A stretch of DNA of 64,000 bases from Planctomycetota bacterium (GTDB lineage: Bacteria; Planctomycetota; Phycisphaerae; Phycisphaerales; Phycisphaeraceae). Made by a program: the position numbers and the translations under genes. The notes beneath the pieces were generated by a model that did not search any database, was not told where the DNA came from, and was given only the letters and a program-made list of their open reading frames with translations. This document shows, piece after piece, positions 52,873 through 62,773 of the stretch. The DNA is taken from the NCBI GenBank assembly GCA_024279275.1, contig JAJRRS010000038.1:52978-116977 (forward strand), given 5' to 3'. Each line of letters opens with the position of its first letter. Position 1 is the first letter of the stretch.

Positions 52873-54363
52873 TCAAGCCTCGCGTAGCTGGTAACTCTTG
52901 ATTGTAGTCTGCTGGTAGTCGGGGTAAGCAGCCATGTCGTGCTCACCCAGGTCCAGGCCTTCGATCTGTTCTTCATCGGAGACGCGCAGGCCCAGCGTCG
53001 CTTTGAGTGCAAGCCCGACGACCAACGTGAACGCCACGGTGAACGCGCCCATCGCAGCGACGCCGGCAAGCTGATACCCAAACTGTGCCATGCCCGCCTT
53101 GGCGCCGAAGATCCCGACCGCCAGCGTGCCCCAGATACCGCAGACCAGGTGGACGCTTGTAGCACCCACGGGGTCGTCGATCTTCAGCACACGGTCAAAG
53201 GCGATGACCGCGAAGTAAACCAGCACGCCCGCGATCCCGCCGATGACCACCGACTCCCAGATCGCCATCTGGTCCGCCCCGGCGGTAATGCCTACAAGCC
53301 CGGCAAGGATGCCGTTAAGCGCCATCGACAGGTCCGGCTTACTCGCAGCAAACCAACTGACCAGTGCCGCCGCCACACCGCCCGCCGCCGCCGCAAGCGA
53401 CGTCGTCACCAGCACGAGGGACACCAACCCGGGATCAGCACTGAGCACCGACCCGCCGTTGAACCCGAACCAGCCGAACCATAATAAGAACACACCGATC
53501 GCGGCGAGCGTCAGGCTGTGGCCGGGGATCGCGTTGCTCGAGCCATCCGCGTTGTACTTGCCCAGCCGTGGGCCTAACAGGATGACCATCACCAACGCCG
53601 CCCACCCGCCGACCGAGTGAACGATCGTCGAGCCTGCGAAGTCGTAGAAGCCCAACGCATCCAGCCAGCCTGTCCCCCACTTCCATGAGCCTGTGATCGG
53701 GTACGCGATCGACACAAACAGCGTCGCGAAGATCAAAAAACTCGACAGCTTGACACGCTCAGCCACCGCACCTGAAACAATCGTGCAGCAGGTCGCCGCG
53801 AACATCGCCTGGAAGAAGAAGTCGGTGTACCAGGTGTAACCTGGGTTGTAGTCCGGCCCCATTTGAGTAGCCAGATCTTTCGCATCAACGGTGATGAACC
53901 CGGGGATCGCACTTAAATCAAGCCAACCGGGGATGAGATTTAATGATGTATCACCAAACCCCGGGTACATCAGGTTGAACCCGATCAGCGCGTAGGTGAG
54001 GATGCCGATGCAGACGATCATCGAGTTCTTAAAGAGGATGTTGACGGTGTTCTTCGCCCGGGTCAGGCCGGTCTCCAGGGTCGCAAAGCCCAGGTGCATG
54101 ATGAATACCAGCATCCCCGCGATCATGATCCACAGGTTGTTAATCATAAACGTCGCATCGATCGGCGTAGCCGGGGCCGTTTGCGCCTCGGGTTGCTGCG
54201 GCTCGCCAACCACCGCATCCGCCACCGCATCCACCACCTCGACGGCTTCCCCAGCAACACCCGTCGCCATGTCTTGCGCCAAAATAGTATTCGGCATCCA
54301 CATCAGCCCGAAGGCCAAAACGATTAATGCAATGGGCGTGATGCCTCTTGCTATCCACCTCAT
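52873..54363 (-). CDS. amtB: Ammonium transporter
   Basis: A 496-residue Amt/Rh channel with signal peptide (about 1-29) and about 11 transmembrane segments. Conserved features: FYDFAGSTIVHSVGGWAAL (Asp of the substrate site and twin-His partner) and VGATSVHLVCGIWGTLAVG (second twin-His region). Residues about 32-60 are a VDAVADAVVGEPQQPEAQT spacer. ATG 54363 is chosen since GGAG is 9 bases upstream. glnK follows on the same strand; transport is probably gated by that PII protein. Confidence 0.95.
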   Translation of the reverse strand: MRWIARGITPIALIVLAFGLMWMPNTILAQDMATGVAGEAVEVVDAVADAVVGEPQQPEAQTAPATPIDATFMINNLWIMIAGMLVFIMHLGFATLETGLTRAKNTVNILFKNSMIVCIGILTYALIGFNLMYPGFGDTSLNLIPGWLDLSAIPGFITVDAKDLATQMGPDYNPGYTWYTDFFFQAMFAATCCTIVSGAVAERVKLSSFLIFATLFVSIAYPITGSWKWGTGWLDALGFYDFAGSTIVHSVGGWAALVMVILLGPRLGKYNADGSSNAIPGHSLTLAAIGVFLLWFGWFGFNGGSVLSADPGLVSLVLVTTSLAAAAGGVAAALVSWFAASKPDLSMALNGILAGLVGITAGADQMAIWESVVIGGIAGVLVYFAVIAFDRVLKIDDPVGATSVHLVCGIWGTLAVGIFGAKAGMAQFGYQLAGVAAMGAFTVAFTLVVGLALKATLGLRVSDEEQIEGLDLGEHDMAAYPDYQQTTIKSYQLREA

Positions 54364-54390
54364 GTCCGTGATCTCCAAAAAAAATGTTGT

Positions 54391-54404
54391 GTGGCGCGTG
54401 CCAC
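54391..54404. promoter_or_regulatory. Palindrome upstream of amtB
   Basis: GTGGC-GCGT-GCCAC, 27 bases before the amtB ATG. It could be an operator or a leader hairpin. No sigma-54 consensus (TGGCAC then TTGC) fits well. Confidence 0.35.
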
Positions 54405-54442
54405 GACATCTCATGCGCTATTGCTCGCCTCGTACACAGCAC

Positions 54443-54561
54443 CGGGGGAACCGGGGGAACCGGGGGCATCCGGGGGGAACCGGGGGGGGCTGGGAAAAAC
54501 CCGGGGGAAATCCGGGGGCATATCAGGGGGCATATCAGGGGGCCGGGGGCCGGGGGCCGCG
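54443..54561 (+). repeat. Intergenic CCGGGGG array, possible G-quadruplex
   Basis: At least ten CCGGGGG units spaced by AA, CAT, AAAT or ATATCA. Spacing is 9, 10 or more bases, not held to multiples of three. Many G5-6 runs with short loops could form a G-quadruplex on the plus strand. Confidence 0.75.
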
Positions 54562-55158
54562 TTGAAGGGCGATCAAGCTAAGCCTTTTATTAATTGAGCA
54601 GGCACCCTGTTAAGACGCCCACCCATCGCCCGCCAACACAGCGGGGATGGCTTGTGTCATGTCAACGCCTCACTAATTGCAACCCTCGTGCCAACCCGGA
54701 CAACCGACCCGCCCGGACACCTCGATGACACACAGAACCGACCTCTGATCTACTTGATCGCAGATTTCGTCAGGAAAATTCTGCCAACACAAAGTCATTG
54801 GGCTGTGACATCCCCAAACCCGCACGCACAATTTCTAAGCAGTCCGACACCCCCAGCACCCCCGGCACCCCCAGATGATTAAGATGCGCGCAGCCGTCAT
54901 CCGCTCTATACAAAAATCGGATCAACCCACACGGATGGCCCTAAACCCCCCAGAACAGCGTGGATTCTGCCGTGTGACCGCCCCTCAAGCCCCCCACCGA
55001 CATCTGATGGCGAATTTAGACGCAAACCCCGTGCGGATCAGGCCGGGTTGAGCTAAAATGGTCAGGCCCAGGATACCGTGCCCGCCCCCTGCTGCCGTGT
55101 CATCCGATCGCGACAAGAACTTACCGGGGCAGGCCTTTAGTTATGTGAGGAATGCCCG

Positions 55159-58100
55159 ATGGACGCAACCGTGCGAACGCCTGTCGTGACTTGTGTTTTG
55201 GCTGTGTTGTTGTGCCTCGGCTTTGCCGTGACCGCGCCGCCGACCCAAGCCCAACTCGCTGAAAACTCAAATGCCAACCAGCTCCAGGAACCCGGCCTGA
55301 CGCTGGATATCGACGCGTTGCTCACCGATGACCAGGTGTTTGAAGACACCGTCGAGAGCAATATCTGGAGCCTCAAGCCCCAGCCCGGGCGTCGGCTGAT
55401 TCAGATCCCGTTGATCGTGACACCCAAAAACAAAACAACCCGACTGGCATCCCCGACGATCAAGTTGCGGGGCGGGCGCTTCGTCGCATGGCGAATCATC
55501 CCGGATGACGTTGACAACAATTCGACACGGTCGGGTGGCACAGGCGGCTACGGGGGCTACGGCCAACAAGAGTCTTACCGGGACAACCCTCTGAGCGTCG
55601 GCTCACTGCGAAACCTTAACATTGAAAACCTCGGACAACTGGACAACCCAAACCAGCAGACCGGCCAGGCACCGACGCCTCAGGTTGCCGAAGCGAGCGA
55701 TGCGCTGCCCGAAAATATCCCGATGCTCACGCGCGATCTCACGGTCAGCCCGAACGGCGTGGTCCACTGGCAACTGGAGCGCGCGATCCCCGGGGCCGAG
55801 GTCAAGAGCGGTCAGGAAGGTTACTTCCTGAAACTGCGTGCCGATCGACTCAAGGAACTGGAACCCAAACGTCCCGAGCGCGCCGCGCGTCAGGCCGGCG
55901 GTCGCACAGGGGGAGGTGGTCGGGCCGGCGGCCGCGCCAGCGGTCAGGGTTCGCGTGAGGCCGACGCCCGGCGACGCACCGAAGAACTGGAATTCCGCGC
56001 CAAGGCCACGGAATACCGCGAGCTGCGTGACCAGATCCGCAAGCTGCCCACCGAATTCCAGACCAAGCTGCCGACACGGCTCTGGGCTGTGTTCGAGGTC
56101 TCCGACCGCATCAAAGAACTGAGCTTCACAGGCGGGCCGCCGATGCCCTGGCAGATCAAGATGGACAACCTGACCACGCTGCGCGAAGTGGCGTCTCGCT
56201 CGGGCGGGGGCGGTGATCTGACAGCCCAAGACTTTACCGCGGTGTCGCGGATGACACTGATGCTCGCCAACGAACACCCACTGACCCAACGCTCGGTCGC
56301 AAGCGCTATGGCCGCTGCCCAAATGTTCGGCAAAGCCCAGCAGGGTGATGCGCTGTACCGATTGATCGACAAACTACTCAAGGGCGGCGACTCACAGGCT
56401 GTCCAGACCACAGCGGGCGGACTCGCATCCACCGTGCCCCCAACACCAGCCACGTTGTCCCTGCTTCGAGGCGCGCTGGCTCACATGGACCCGGGATCAA
56501 AACTCCTGGCGCTCGGCGGGCTGCTATCAACCCAGGAAAACGACCCCATCGGGCAACGGCAGATGATCACTACCGCCAACCAGATGCTGGTCGATCCCCA
56601 AGGCCCGGGCGCGGTGTATGTTCTGGATCAGCTTGCACACGCGATCGTAGACAAACCCGACGCGATTCTCTTTGTAGGTAGCGGTATCCGTTTTGATTCA
56701 CTGGATGCCACGGCACTGGATCAAGCGATCGTCTACATCGCCAACACATCAGGCGATAGCGCCGTCGCCGCCGAGTGGATGGATCACGGCCTGCTGGGTT
56801 CGAGTAACCCCAAGGTGGTCCACCGAACGATTGAAGTGCTTGCCACGTCGGCGCCAGGTGGTGGCGCGGTGTCGATGCTGACCAAAAAACTCGTCGCGTT
56901 TGCCTTCGGCCCGCCGAATAAAGACGCCGCCAACCGCGCCAAGCCGCCGCTTCGTGGCATCGTGCGTATCCCGATCGGGTCCACGGGGCACAGCTTCTAC
57001 CGCGTCCTCAACGCAGGCGACCCCGACAGACGTGCGCTGGGTTGGAAAGCGTTAAGGCATTTTCAGATCCACAACAACGACTCCGCTTCTGCCGGCCGTT
57101 TTCAGCAGGGCGTAGGTGATACCCAGGACAAGCCGGACCGGCTTGGGATGATTCTGGATGCCGGGTTCAATGAAACAGTAACGCCGCCGAGCCTGGTCCT
57201 GTTCCTGGTGAATCAGGAAGACCCCCAGCAGGCAACCGCGGCGCTGGTGCGTATCGTCGTGGAAGGACGAGGCCCCGCGATCACGCAGGCCGCCCGCGCG
57301 CTGGTGCGTTCAGGCAGGCAGTTGGAACAACCGCTACAGGCGCTCACCCCCGAACAGCGTGGCACGTTCGCGGTTCGTTTATACGAGGCGGTCGCCGGCT
57401 CTTCGCCGATGGTCGCCGGGCTGATGCGCGTGTCGGATTCGCGTTCGCCCTTGGTGAACTGGTTCGCTCAACAGGTCTCAACGTCCGGGCTGCCGGAGTC
57501 CACGGACTGGGCCTCGGCTGCGAACGGCGAAGACAATCTGCTGAGCCTCGCCTCGAGCAGTGATCCGGAGTTAGCCGGTGCCGCGGTCGCCGCCCTGGTC
57601 GCCTCGGCTGGGGGTGATGAAGCAACCGCACGCGATTTGGCGAGAAAGATGGGCAACGCCGCCGACCGCACCGCCGAGGGGTTGCGAGAGCAGTGGAGTT
57701 CAGCCAAACAGGAAATCTATGTGTCGCGTCTGACCCATGCCGCCGGGCGCTACCACCTGGTTGTCAACCTACGCGGCTCCAATGACGATGGCTACGGCCA
57801 AGGAGGCTACGGCGGGTACGGCGGCTACGGCGGGTTCGAGTTCCCAGCCCAGGGCCAATCATTTAACACCCCAGCCAACGCGCCGCTTATCAAGAGCTTC
57901 AACGTCGCGCTGATCGAACTCGAAGCCGACGGCCATTCCATCGGGCTGGCAAGCGGTACACTCACACTGGGCGTCGCGGACACACGGCTCGCCATCTCGC
58001 TATTGGTTCCCACCGAACTAAAAGACTTCGGCCACGAAGAATTGTCGAAGATCCCCATCGAAGACATCGACGACCCCATCGACCTGGTCCCCCAGAAAGA

Positions 58101-58170
58101 CGGCTCCTGGCGCGGCGCCTCCGCACTGCTGGACGGTCGAAGCATTGAAGTAATCTTCGACCCGGAATAA
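55159..58170 (+). CDS. Large exported HEAT-like repeat protein
   Basis: A 1003-residue exported protein. Signal peptide at about 1-33 (TCVLAVLLCLGFAVTAPPTQAQ). Two Gly-Tyr-rich segments: GGYGGYGQQ (about 130) and GYGQGGYGGYGGYGG (about 875-890). Residues about 230-270 form an Arg/Gly-rich stretch followed by a charged helix. The middle part is helical with leucine/alanine patterns like HEAT repeats (LTQRSVASAMAAAQMFGKAQ). The last part is beta-rich. A GAGGAA site lies upstream. No enzyme motif is recognised. A role in envelope assembly is only a guess. Confidence 0.78.
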   Translation: MDATVRTPVVTCVLAVLLCLGFAVTAPPTQAQLAENSNANQLQEPGLTLDIDALLTDDQVFEDTVESNIWSLKPQPGRRLIQIPLIVTPKNKTTRLASPTIKLRGGRFVAWRIIPDDVDNNSTRSGGTGGYGGYGQQESYRDNPLSVGSLRNLNIENLGQLDNPNQQTGQAPTPQVAEASDALPENIPMLTRDLTVSPNGVVHWQLERAIPGAEVKSGQEGYFLKLRADRLKELEPKRPERAARQAGGRTGGGGRAGGRASGQGSREADARRRTEELEFRAKATEYRELRDQIRKLPTEFQTKLPTRLWAVFEVSDRIKELSFTGGPPMPWQIKMDNLTTLREVASRSGGGGDLTAQDFTAVSRMTLMLANEHPLTQRSVASAMAAAQMFGKAQQGDALYRLIDKLLKGGDSQAVQTTAGGLASTVPPTPATLSLLRGALAHMDPGSKLLALGGLLSTQENDPIGQRQMITTANQMLVDPQGPGAVYVLDQLAHAIVDKPDAILFVGSGIRFDSLDATALDQAIVYIANTSGDSAVAAEWMDHGLLGSSNPKVVHRTIEVLATSAPGGGAVSMLTKKLVAFAFGPPNKDAANRAKPPLRGIVRIPIGSTGHSFYRVLNAGDPDRRALGWKALRHFQIHNNDSASAGRFQQGVGDTQDKPDRLGMILDAGFNETVTPPSLVLFLVNQEDPQQATAALVRIVVEGRGPAITQAARALVRSGRQLEQPLQALTPEQRGTFAVRLYEAVAGSSPMVAGLMRVSDSRSPLVNWFAQQVSTSGLPESTDWASAANGEDNLLSLASSSDPELAGAAVAALVASAGGDEATARDLARKMGNAADRTAEGLREQWSSAKQEIYVSRLTHAAGRYHLVVNLRGSNDDGYGQGGYGGYGGYGGFEFPAQGQSFNTPANAPLIKSFNVALIELEADGHSIGLASGTLTLGVADTRLAISLLVPTELKDFGHEELSKIPIEDIDDPIDLVPQKDGSWRGASALLDGRSIEVIFDPE

Positions 58171-58281
58171 TCCAACCAGGCAATCTCGCTGGGGTGTAAC
58201 CTATCTGTGCGGAATAATTTTCTTGGTGCTATCGCCTTGCGTGGGTACAGTGATGGCTTCAACTACTGAAAGGGGTTGCTG

Positions 58282-58983
58282 ATGAGGGTCGTGTTGTTCT
58301 TGATGGTTGTGTTGCTGGTCTGCATGCTTGGGGGGCCGGGGGGCACGGGGGCGTGTTACGCGCAGGTTGTTATCAGCGAGATCATGTACAACCCCAACAG
58401 CACCGAGGGTTGGCCGCCTGATCCCAACGACCCGGATGACAAAGGCGAGCCTAACAAAGTCGAGTGGGTGGAACTTTATAACGCAGGTGATGAGGCGGTG
58501 GATATTTCAGGGTGGGCGCTTGCGGATGAAGACGGGCAGACCACGGCGGTGCGCGACGGCGCGGTGATCGAGCCGGGCGCGGCGGTGGTGATCGTACCGA
58601 TACATACCTCGGCGGCGGCGTTCCATGCGGCGTGGGGCGGGACGTTTGCGGTCTACCCGGTTGCGCAGTGGGGAGACGATGGGCTATACAACCTCTCCAA
58701 CGCCCCAGGGCCTGCCAATGAAATATTGCGACTGATCGACATCAACGGCGAGACCGTTGACGAGGTGAACTACGACGACGAGGGCGACTGGCCCAGCGAT
58801 CGGCCGGACGGTGCGAGCATCTACCTCCCGCTGGACATGCTCGATGCCGAGCTGAACGACGAGGGTTTTAACTGGCGTCTGTCGGAGATCGGCACGGACA
58901 AGGCGAAGAAGAACAAGCCCGCCGGGGCGTTCAAGGGTGTGGACATCGGCTCGCCGGGGCGCGTCCCGGATGCGAAGCCTTAA
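58282..58983 (+). CDS. Secreted lamin-tail domain (LTD) protein
   Basis: A 233-residue exported protein. Signal peptide MRVVLFLMVVLLVCMLGGPG to about YAQ at residue 28. The rest is one lamin-tail-like Ig domain: VVISEIMYNPNS, VEWVELYNAGDEAVDISGWAL, and NEILRLIDINGETVDEVNY. Such domains occur in secreted nucleases and surface proteins. I chose ATG 58282 over TTG 58276 because AAGGGG lies 7 bases upstream. GGGGGGCCGGGGGG within the signal region is another G-rich repeat. Confidence 0.86.
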   Translation: MRVVLFLMVVLLVCMLGGPGGTGACYAQVVISEIMYNPNSTEGWPPDPNDPDDKGEPNKVEWVELYNAGDEAVDISGWALADEDGQTTAVRDGAVIEPGAAVVIVPIHTSAAAFHAAWGGTFAVYPVAQWGDDGLYNLSNAPGPANEILRLIDINGETVDEVNYDDEGDWPSDRPDGASIYLPLDMLDAELNDEGFNWRLSEIGTDKAKKNKPAGAFKGVDIGSPGRVPDAKP

Positions 58984-59024
58984 AACCTGACACGGAAAAA
59001 CACACGGACCGATCAGCCGGAAAC

Positions 59025-59147
59025 AGCCACGAAAAGGCACAAAATGTACAAGAACACCGCCGCATTGAGACGCCTTGTTTGATGACTTGTGGTGTGGGGG
59101 CGTTTATCTACGCTCTTTTTTGTGTCCTTTGTGCCTTTTCGTGGCTA
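59025..59147. repeat. MITE-like element with perfect 19-bp inverted ends
   Basis: AGCCACGAAAAGGCACAAA at 59025-59043 and TTTGTGCCTTTTCGTGGCT at 59128-59146 are exact reverse complements. There is no coding capacity between them. A single end recurs at 32857. Confidence 0.8.
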
Positions 59148-59195
59148 ACTCCCCCATCGGATAACTTAAGCAAACAAAACAATCGGAGGCCCGCC

Positions 59196-60140
59196 ATGTA
59201 TCGAATCCGCCAGATTATTCGCACGCTGCCCGCGTTCATCGCTGTCCTTTTATTCTCAACCCAAACCGCGTCGGGCTGGCACGATGAGGGGCATTACTAC
59301 GCCGCGGTCGCGGCGGTCAAGTCGATGCCCGAGGATGTCCCGGCGTTCTTCCGGGAGGGCGCGGCATCGATCGGGCACGGCGCGCTGGACCCGGACGTCT
59401 TTAAGAACCGGGGGCTGGCGCAGTTAAACCATTGCGAATCACCCGAGCATTACCTGGATGTGGAAATGCTGGAAGGCCGAGACCTGCCGCCGTTGCGTTA
59501 TGATTATCTGAAGATGTGTCACGAGATGGGTGTGGACCCGAGCAAAGCGGGGATGCTGCCTTACAGCATCGCCGAGTGGACGCAGCGGTTGACGGTGGCG
59601 TTTGCCGAGCATCGCAGCAACCCGGACAACCCGCACGTGCGTGCCAAGTGCCTTGTTTACGCGGGGATTTTGTCGCACTACGCCGCCGACCTGCATATGC
59701 CGTTGCACACGTCGATCCACTGGGACGGGCGTGCGGTTGAGGGGAAGGATTATGTTCGGACGGGGATTCATAACAAGATCGATGCGCTGCCGACCAAGGT
59801 GACTTACAACGAATTGTTTGCCGAGCCGTTGCCGACGGCGTTGGTTTCGCCGGACGTGTTCGGGTTGACGCTGGACGAGTTGGCGAAGAGCCACAAGATG
59901 GTTGAGCGTGTGTATGAATTGGAGCCGCAGTTGCCGCAGTGGTCGGACCTTTCGCCGTTGGAAGGCGAAGTCCGTGCGTTCACGCTTGAGCGCGAGCGTG
60001 CGGCGGCGGCGTTCACCGCGGACCTGTTTTTAAGTGCGTGGCGTAACTCGGCGGACATCAGGACGCCGGGCTGGCTGGACCGCAAGGTGTTTGATGAATC
60101 GTTCGACCCGGCCAAGATTCCGCAGCAACCCGGGCAGTGA
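59196..60140 (+). CDS. S1/P1 nuclease-like (zinc phospholipase C fold) protein
   Basis: A 314-residue exported protein. The signal peptide ends at about TASG, giving a mature N-terminal Trp (WHDEGHYYAA), which in this fold ligates zinc. Other likely metal ligands: NHCESPEHYLDVE and HYAADLHMPLHTSIHWDG (HxxxD then H). This pattern fits S1/P1 nucleases, which cut single-stranded DNA/RNA and remove 3'-phosphates. I chose ATG 59196, since GGAGG lies upstream. A MITE-like element precedes it. Confidence 0.84.
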   Translation: MYRIRQIIRTLPAFIAVLLFSTQTASGWHDEGHYYAAVAAVKSMPEDVPAFFREGAASIGHGALDPDVFKNRGLAQLNHCESPEHYLDVEMLEGRDLPPLRYDYLKMCHEMGVDPSKAGMLPYSIAEWTQRLTVAFAEHRSNPDNPHVRAKCLVYAGILSHYAADLHMPLHTSIHWDGRAVEGKDYVRTGIHNKIDALPTKVTYNELFAEPLPTALVSPDVFGLTLDELAKSHKMVERVYELEPQLPQWSDLSPLEGEVRAFTLERERAAAAFTADLFLSAWRNSADIRTPGWLDRKVFDESFDPAKIPQQPGQ

Positions 60141-60215
60141 TCGCTGTGGAGGCGGGGAGGTGTTTTGTACACCTTGCACACACGACCCAAGCTGAATTCT
60201 CTCGCATTTACTTGA

Positions 60216-60248
60216 TGAAAACAGCCCGCGCTCGTTGAACGTGGGCTG
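60216..60248 (-). terminator. Terminator of the zinc-ribbon protein gene
   Basis: Minus strand: AGCCCACG (60240-60247) with CGCGGGCT (60223-60230), then TTTTCATC. It lies 31 bases after the stop at 60279. Confidence 0.7.
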
Positions 60249-60278
60249 GGGTGTTTCTGTGATTTTCTGAGTCGGTCA

Positions 60279-62426
60279 TCAGTTCGAATTGGGCGGCTGG
60301 CTATTCAGTGAGGCGGCGGTGATGTCCGTCTCGTCATCGGCCACGGCGATATCTATCTCCAACCACACCCTGATCGCCAGGCGTGAATCTTCGGGGATCA
60401 GGTCCGCTTTCGTCCGGGTGATCGCGTCCATCTCGTCGCGAGAGCGCCAGCAGAATTTGTCCCAGTCGATGGCATCGAAGTCGTCGGCCCATTCCCACGC
60501 CACCGGGCCAGCCCGATCGACCAGCATCCGAAGGACATCCCCCTGAATCTTGGATTCGACCGAAAAATAACGCTCGCGAAATGAATGGTCGGCCAACTGT
60601 GTGATCGTGCCGGGGTCTTTCTCATAGATCAACACGAGCAGCGCATCGGTCGCCCACTTCATCTGCACAGCGTTGAGACTCGCCCCCCCCGGTTCCCCCG
60701 GTCCCCCCGGCTCCCCCGGTTCCCCCTGAACCAACGATACTTCGTATGACACAACTAGGCCGTTGGCTACGTCGGTGTCGGTGAACCCGGTGCTGTCGGT
60801 GGGGAGTTGCGCGACAAAAGTTTCGCTGTCTTGCTCATCGGTTCGGCGGATCGCGATCTGAACCTGGCCGGCATATTGATCAAGACCGGAAAGCAAAGCG
60901 GCGTTGTTCCAACTGAGGTGGACCCGCTGGTTGTAAGCTGTCGCGGTGATGGCTGAGAGTACCGGGGGCGTAACCACGGCTGTTGTTAGTGTCGTTCCGC
61001 CTTTGAGTGTGAACATCACCACACGGGACACGCCGGACTTGCCCGACTGGTCCCATGCTTTCTTGACCGAGGTGAATTTTTTGTCGTCCGGGGTCATGCG
61101 GTAATCGAGTCTGTTGGCGTGAGCGAAAGGCGCTGCGCCGATCACAGGTGTCCCCGGTTTGCCAAGCCGGTGTAGTTCATGGCCGACCCAGCGCATCTGC
61201 CAACGTCCTTGGCCTTGCGAATCCAGTGAAATCTGAATCGGGCGATAGACCGCCGACTCCACGACCATGGGCAACCCGTCGGGCAGGTCGGGCAGGGATT
61301 GGTCGATCGGCCCGTCGGCGATGACCTGCCAGAGCAACACCTCTTCCCATCCCGGCGCGTCGAGCCGAGCGCCGATGCGTATCGCTGGGAGGGGTTGGTC
61401 TGCGGCGCGCGGCGTCCACAGGACACGGCCCTGCTTGACCACCGGGGTAGAAACATACGCGAACCCGGCGGCGGGGGTGTCGAACAGGCGCTTGCCGTCG
61501 CTGTCAAAGCCTGACAGGCGGTAGTGAAGTTGATTCGTTTTATGGTCTTGCAGTTCCGCATCGAACAGCTCGAAAGTCAGGGAGCCGGTCGCGCTGTCGA
61601 AGCCTTCTACGTTCACCTGATCCGCTTGTGTGAATTCGCCGTCCGCGCTTAATGCCCGGTACAGGATGACGGAAGTTGCCATGCTCAGTCTGCGGTCGTT
61701 GGATTTGGATTCTGGTTCGATCCGGACCTGGAAGGTGAGCCTTGACTCGTCGTGTGCGTCGACATTGATCTGTGTGTTGGCGAGTTGAGCGCCGCTTTGT
61801 TGTGTTGCCTGGGCGGGACGCCAGGATTCAACGGCGTCGGGGTTCTGTGAACGGGCTATGACCGCCTGGTTGGCGTCTGCTTCGCCGTCGTCGCTGGACG
61901 TGCCGGAGATCATGTTTCCCATCGAGTCCAGTGTGGAGCTGTACTCGGTTTTAAGCACGTGCCAACCGACCGCGATCCCCAGGCCGATGGTGACGGTGGC
62001 GATGCCCAAGCCGATCAGTAGTTTAGCGCTGCCCCCGCTGCCTGCGCCGAAGCGTATTTTTTTGCCGGAGTACACCTCGTACATGCGGGTCATGCGGTCG
62101 TCGAGTTCTTGTGTGACGGCCTGGTCGCCTGCCTGTGATTTGTCGCTGGCGGCGCGTCGCACTTTTGACCCGCCCATCGACCCGCTCATGGATGTGTGCC
62201 CAAGCGCGGTCCTGCCGACGGTGGAGCCTTGTGCGGAGGCGTCCGGGGAAGGCTGGTCTAAAGAAGTGAGGTCGCCGAGGTCCAGTTCAGGCTCGGGGGC
62301 CTTGGGCTTGGGGGTGACGGTGACGGTGACGGGTTTTTTACAGGACGGGCAGCGCACGGTCTGGCCCTTCATGTGTTCCGGGGCCATAAATGCCGAACCG
62401 CAGGCACAGGTCACCTTGATTTTCAT
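60279..62426 (-). CDS. Zinc-ribbon, single-pass membrane protein
   Basis: A 715-residue protein. N-terminal zinc ribbon MKIKVTCACGSAFMAP with CPSCKKP (four Cys, residues 7-29), typical of planctomycete regulatory or sensor-like membrane proteins. One membrane helix at about 134-155 (LLIGLGIATVTIGLGIAVGW). The large C-terminal part is beta-rich, with segments like ITATAYNQRVHLSWNN resembling fibronectin type III strands. A GEPGEPGGPGEPGG segment near residue 578 comes from a CCCCCGG repeat. Function unknown. A terminator follows. Confidence 0.82.
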   Translation of the reverse strand: MKIKVTCACGSAFMAPEHMKGQTVRCPSCKKPVTVTVTPKPKAPEPELDLGDLTSLDQPSPDASAQGSTVGRTALGHTSMSGSMGGSKVRRAASDKSQAGDQAVTQELDDRMTRMYEVYSGKKIRFGAGSGGSAKLLIGLGIATVTIGLGIAVGWHVLKTEYSSTLDSMGNMISGTSSDDGEADANQAVIARSQNPDAVESWRPAQATQQSGAQLANTQINVDAHDESRLTFQVRIEPESKSNDRRLSMATSVILYRALSADGEFTQADQVNVEGFDSATGSLTFELFDAELQDHKTNQLHYRLSGFDSDGKRLFDTPAAGFAYVSTPVVKQGRVLWTPRAADQPLPAIRIGARLDAPGWEEVLLWQVIADGPIDQSLPDLPDGLPMVVESAVYRPIQISLDSQGQGRWQMRWVGHELHRLGKPGTPVIGAAPFAHANRLDYRMTPDDKKFTSVKKAWDQSGKSGVSRVVMFTLKGGTTLTTAVVTPPVLSAITATAYNQRVHLSWNNAALLSGLDQYAGQVQIAIRRTDEQDSETFVAQLPTDSTGFTDTDVANGLVVSYEVSLVQGEPGEPGGPGEPGGASLNAVQMKWATDALLVLIYEKDPGTITQLADHSFRERYFSVESKIQGDVLRMLVDRAGPVAWEWADDFDAIDWDKFCWRSRDEMDAITRTKADLIPEDSRLAIRVWLEIDIAVADDETDITAASLNSQPPNSN

Positions 62427-62739
62427 AACAATACCCGGTTAGTAAAAAAATGAGCCAAACCAAGCCTTGGGTCCCAACCCACAGGCCAATCTGATGCGGC
62501 TGGACAAGACGAAATGCACCCCAAAGCCTGCCCAACAGGTGCGATGATTATAACCACTTGATCGGAGGCTGGTAAGGCCTCTCGCGTTATCGGAACCTGT
62601 CGGGTGAGTGGCCTGTGATATCGCTGTAAATTACCTATTTTCACACCCGGAATTACTCTTTTATAGCCGCCTGAAATCCGTAACCCCCCCACCTTCGCAC
62701 AAGGTCTGATAGAAGTTCCGATTAAACCGATAAGAGCGG

Positions 62740-62767
62740 TTGTATTCGCTGGGATTTCGGTTACATT
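62740..62767 (+). promoter_or_regulatory. Candidate promoter of GGA-rich RNA
   Basis: TTGTAT (62740-62745), 16-base spacer, TACATT (62762-62767). It predicts a transcription start near 62774. An AACCG...CGGTT inverted repeat sits just upstream (about 62725-62741). Confidence 0.45.
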
Positions 62768-62773
62768 AGTTGG

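Larger units (their letters stand above)
54364..55158. other. Long intergenic region upstream of amtB
   Basis: About 800 bases between amtB (minus) and the HEAT-like gene (plus). It holds the amtB upstream palindrome (54391-54404) and a CCGGGGG array (54443-54561). The rest shows no gene with a plausible start and composition. Confidence 0.6.

Noticed and set aside
54364..54420. Sigma-54 promoter before amtB
   Set aside because: TGGCAC is present on the minus strand, but no TTGC lies at the required spacing.
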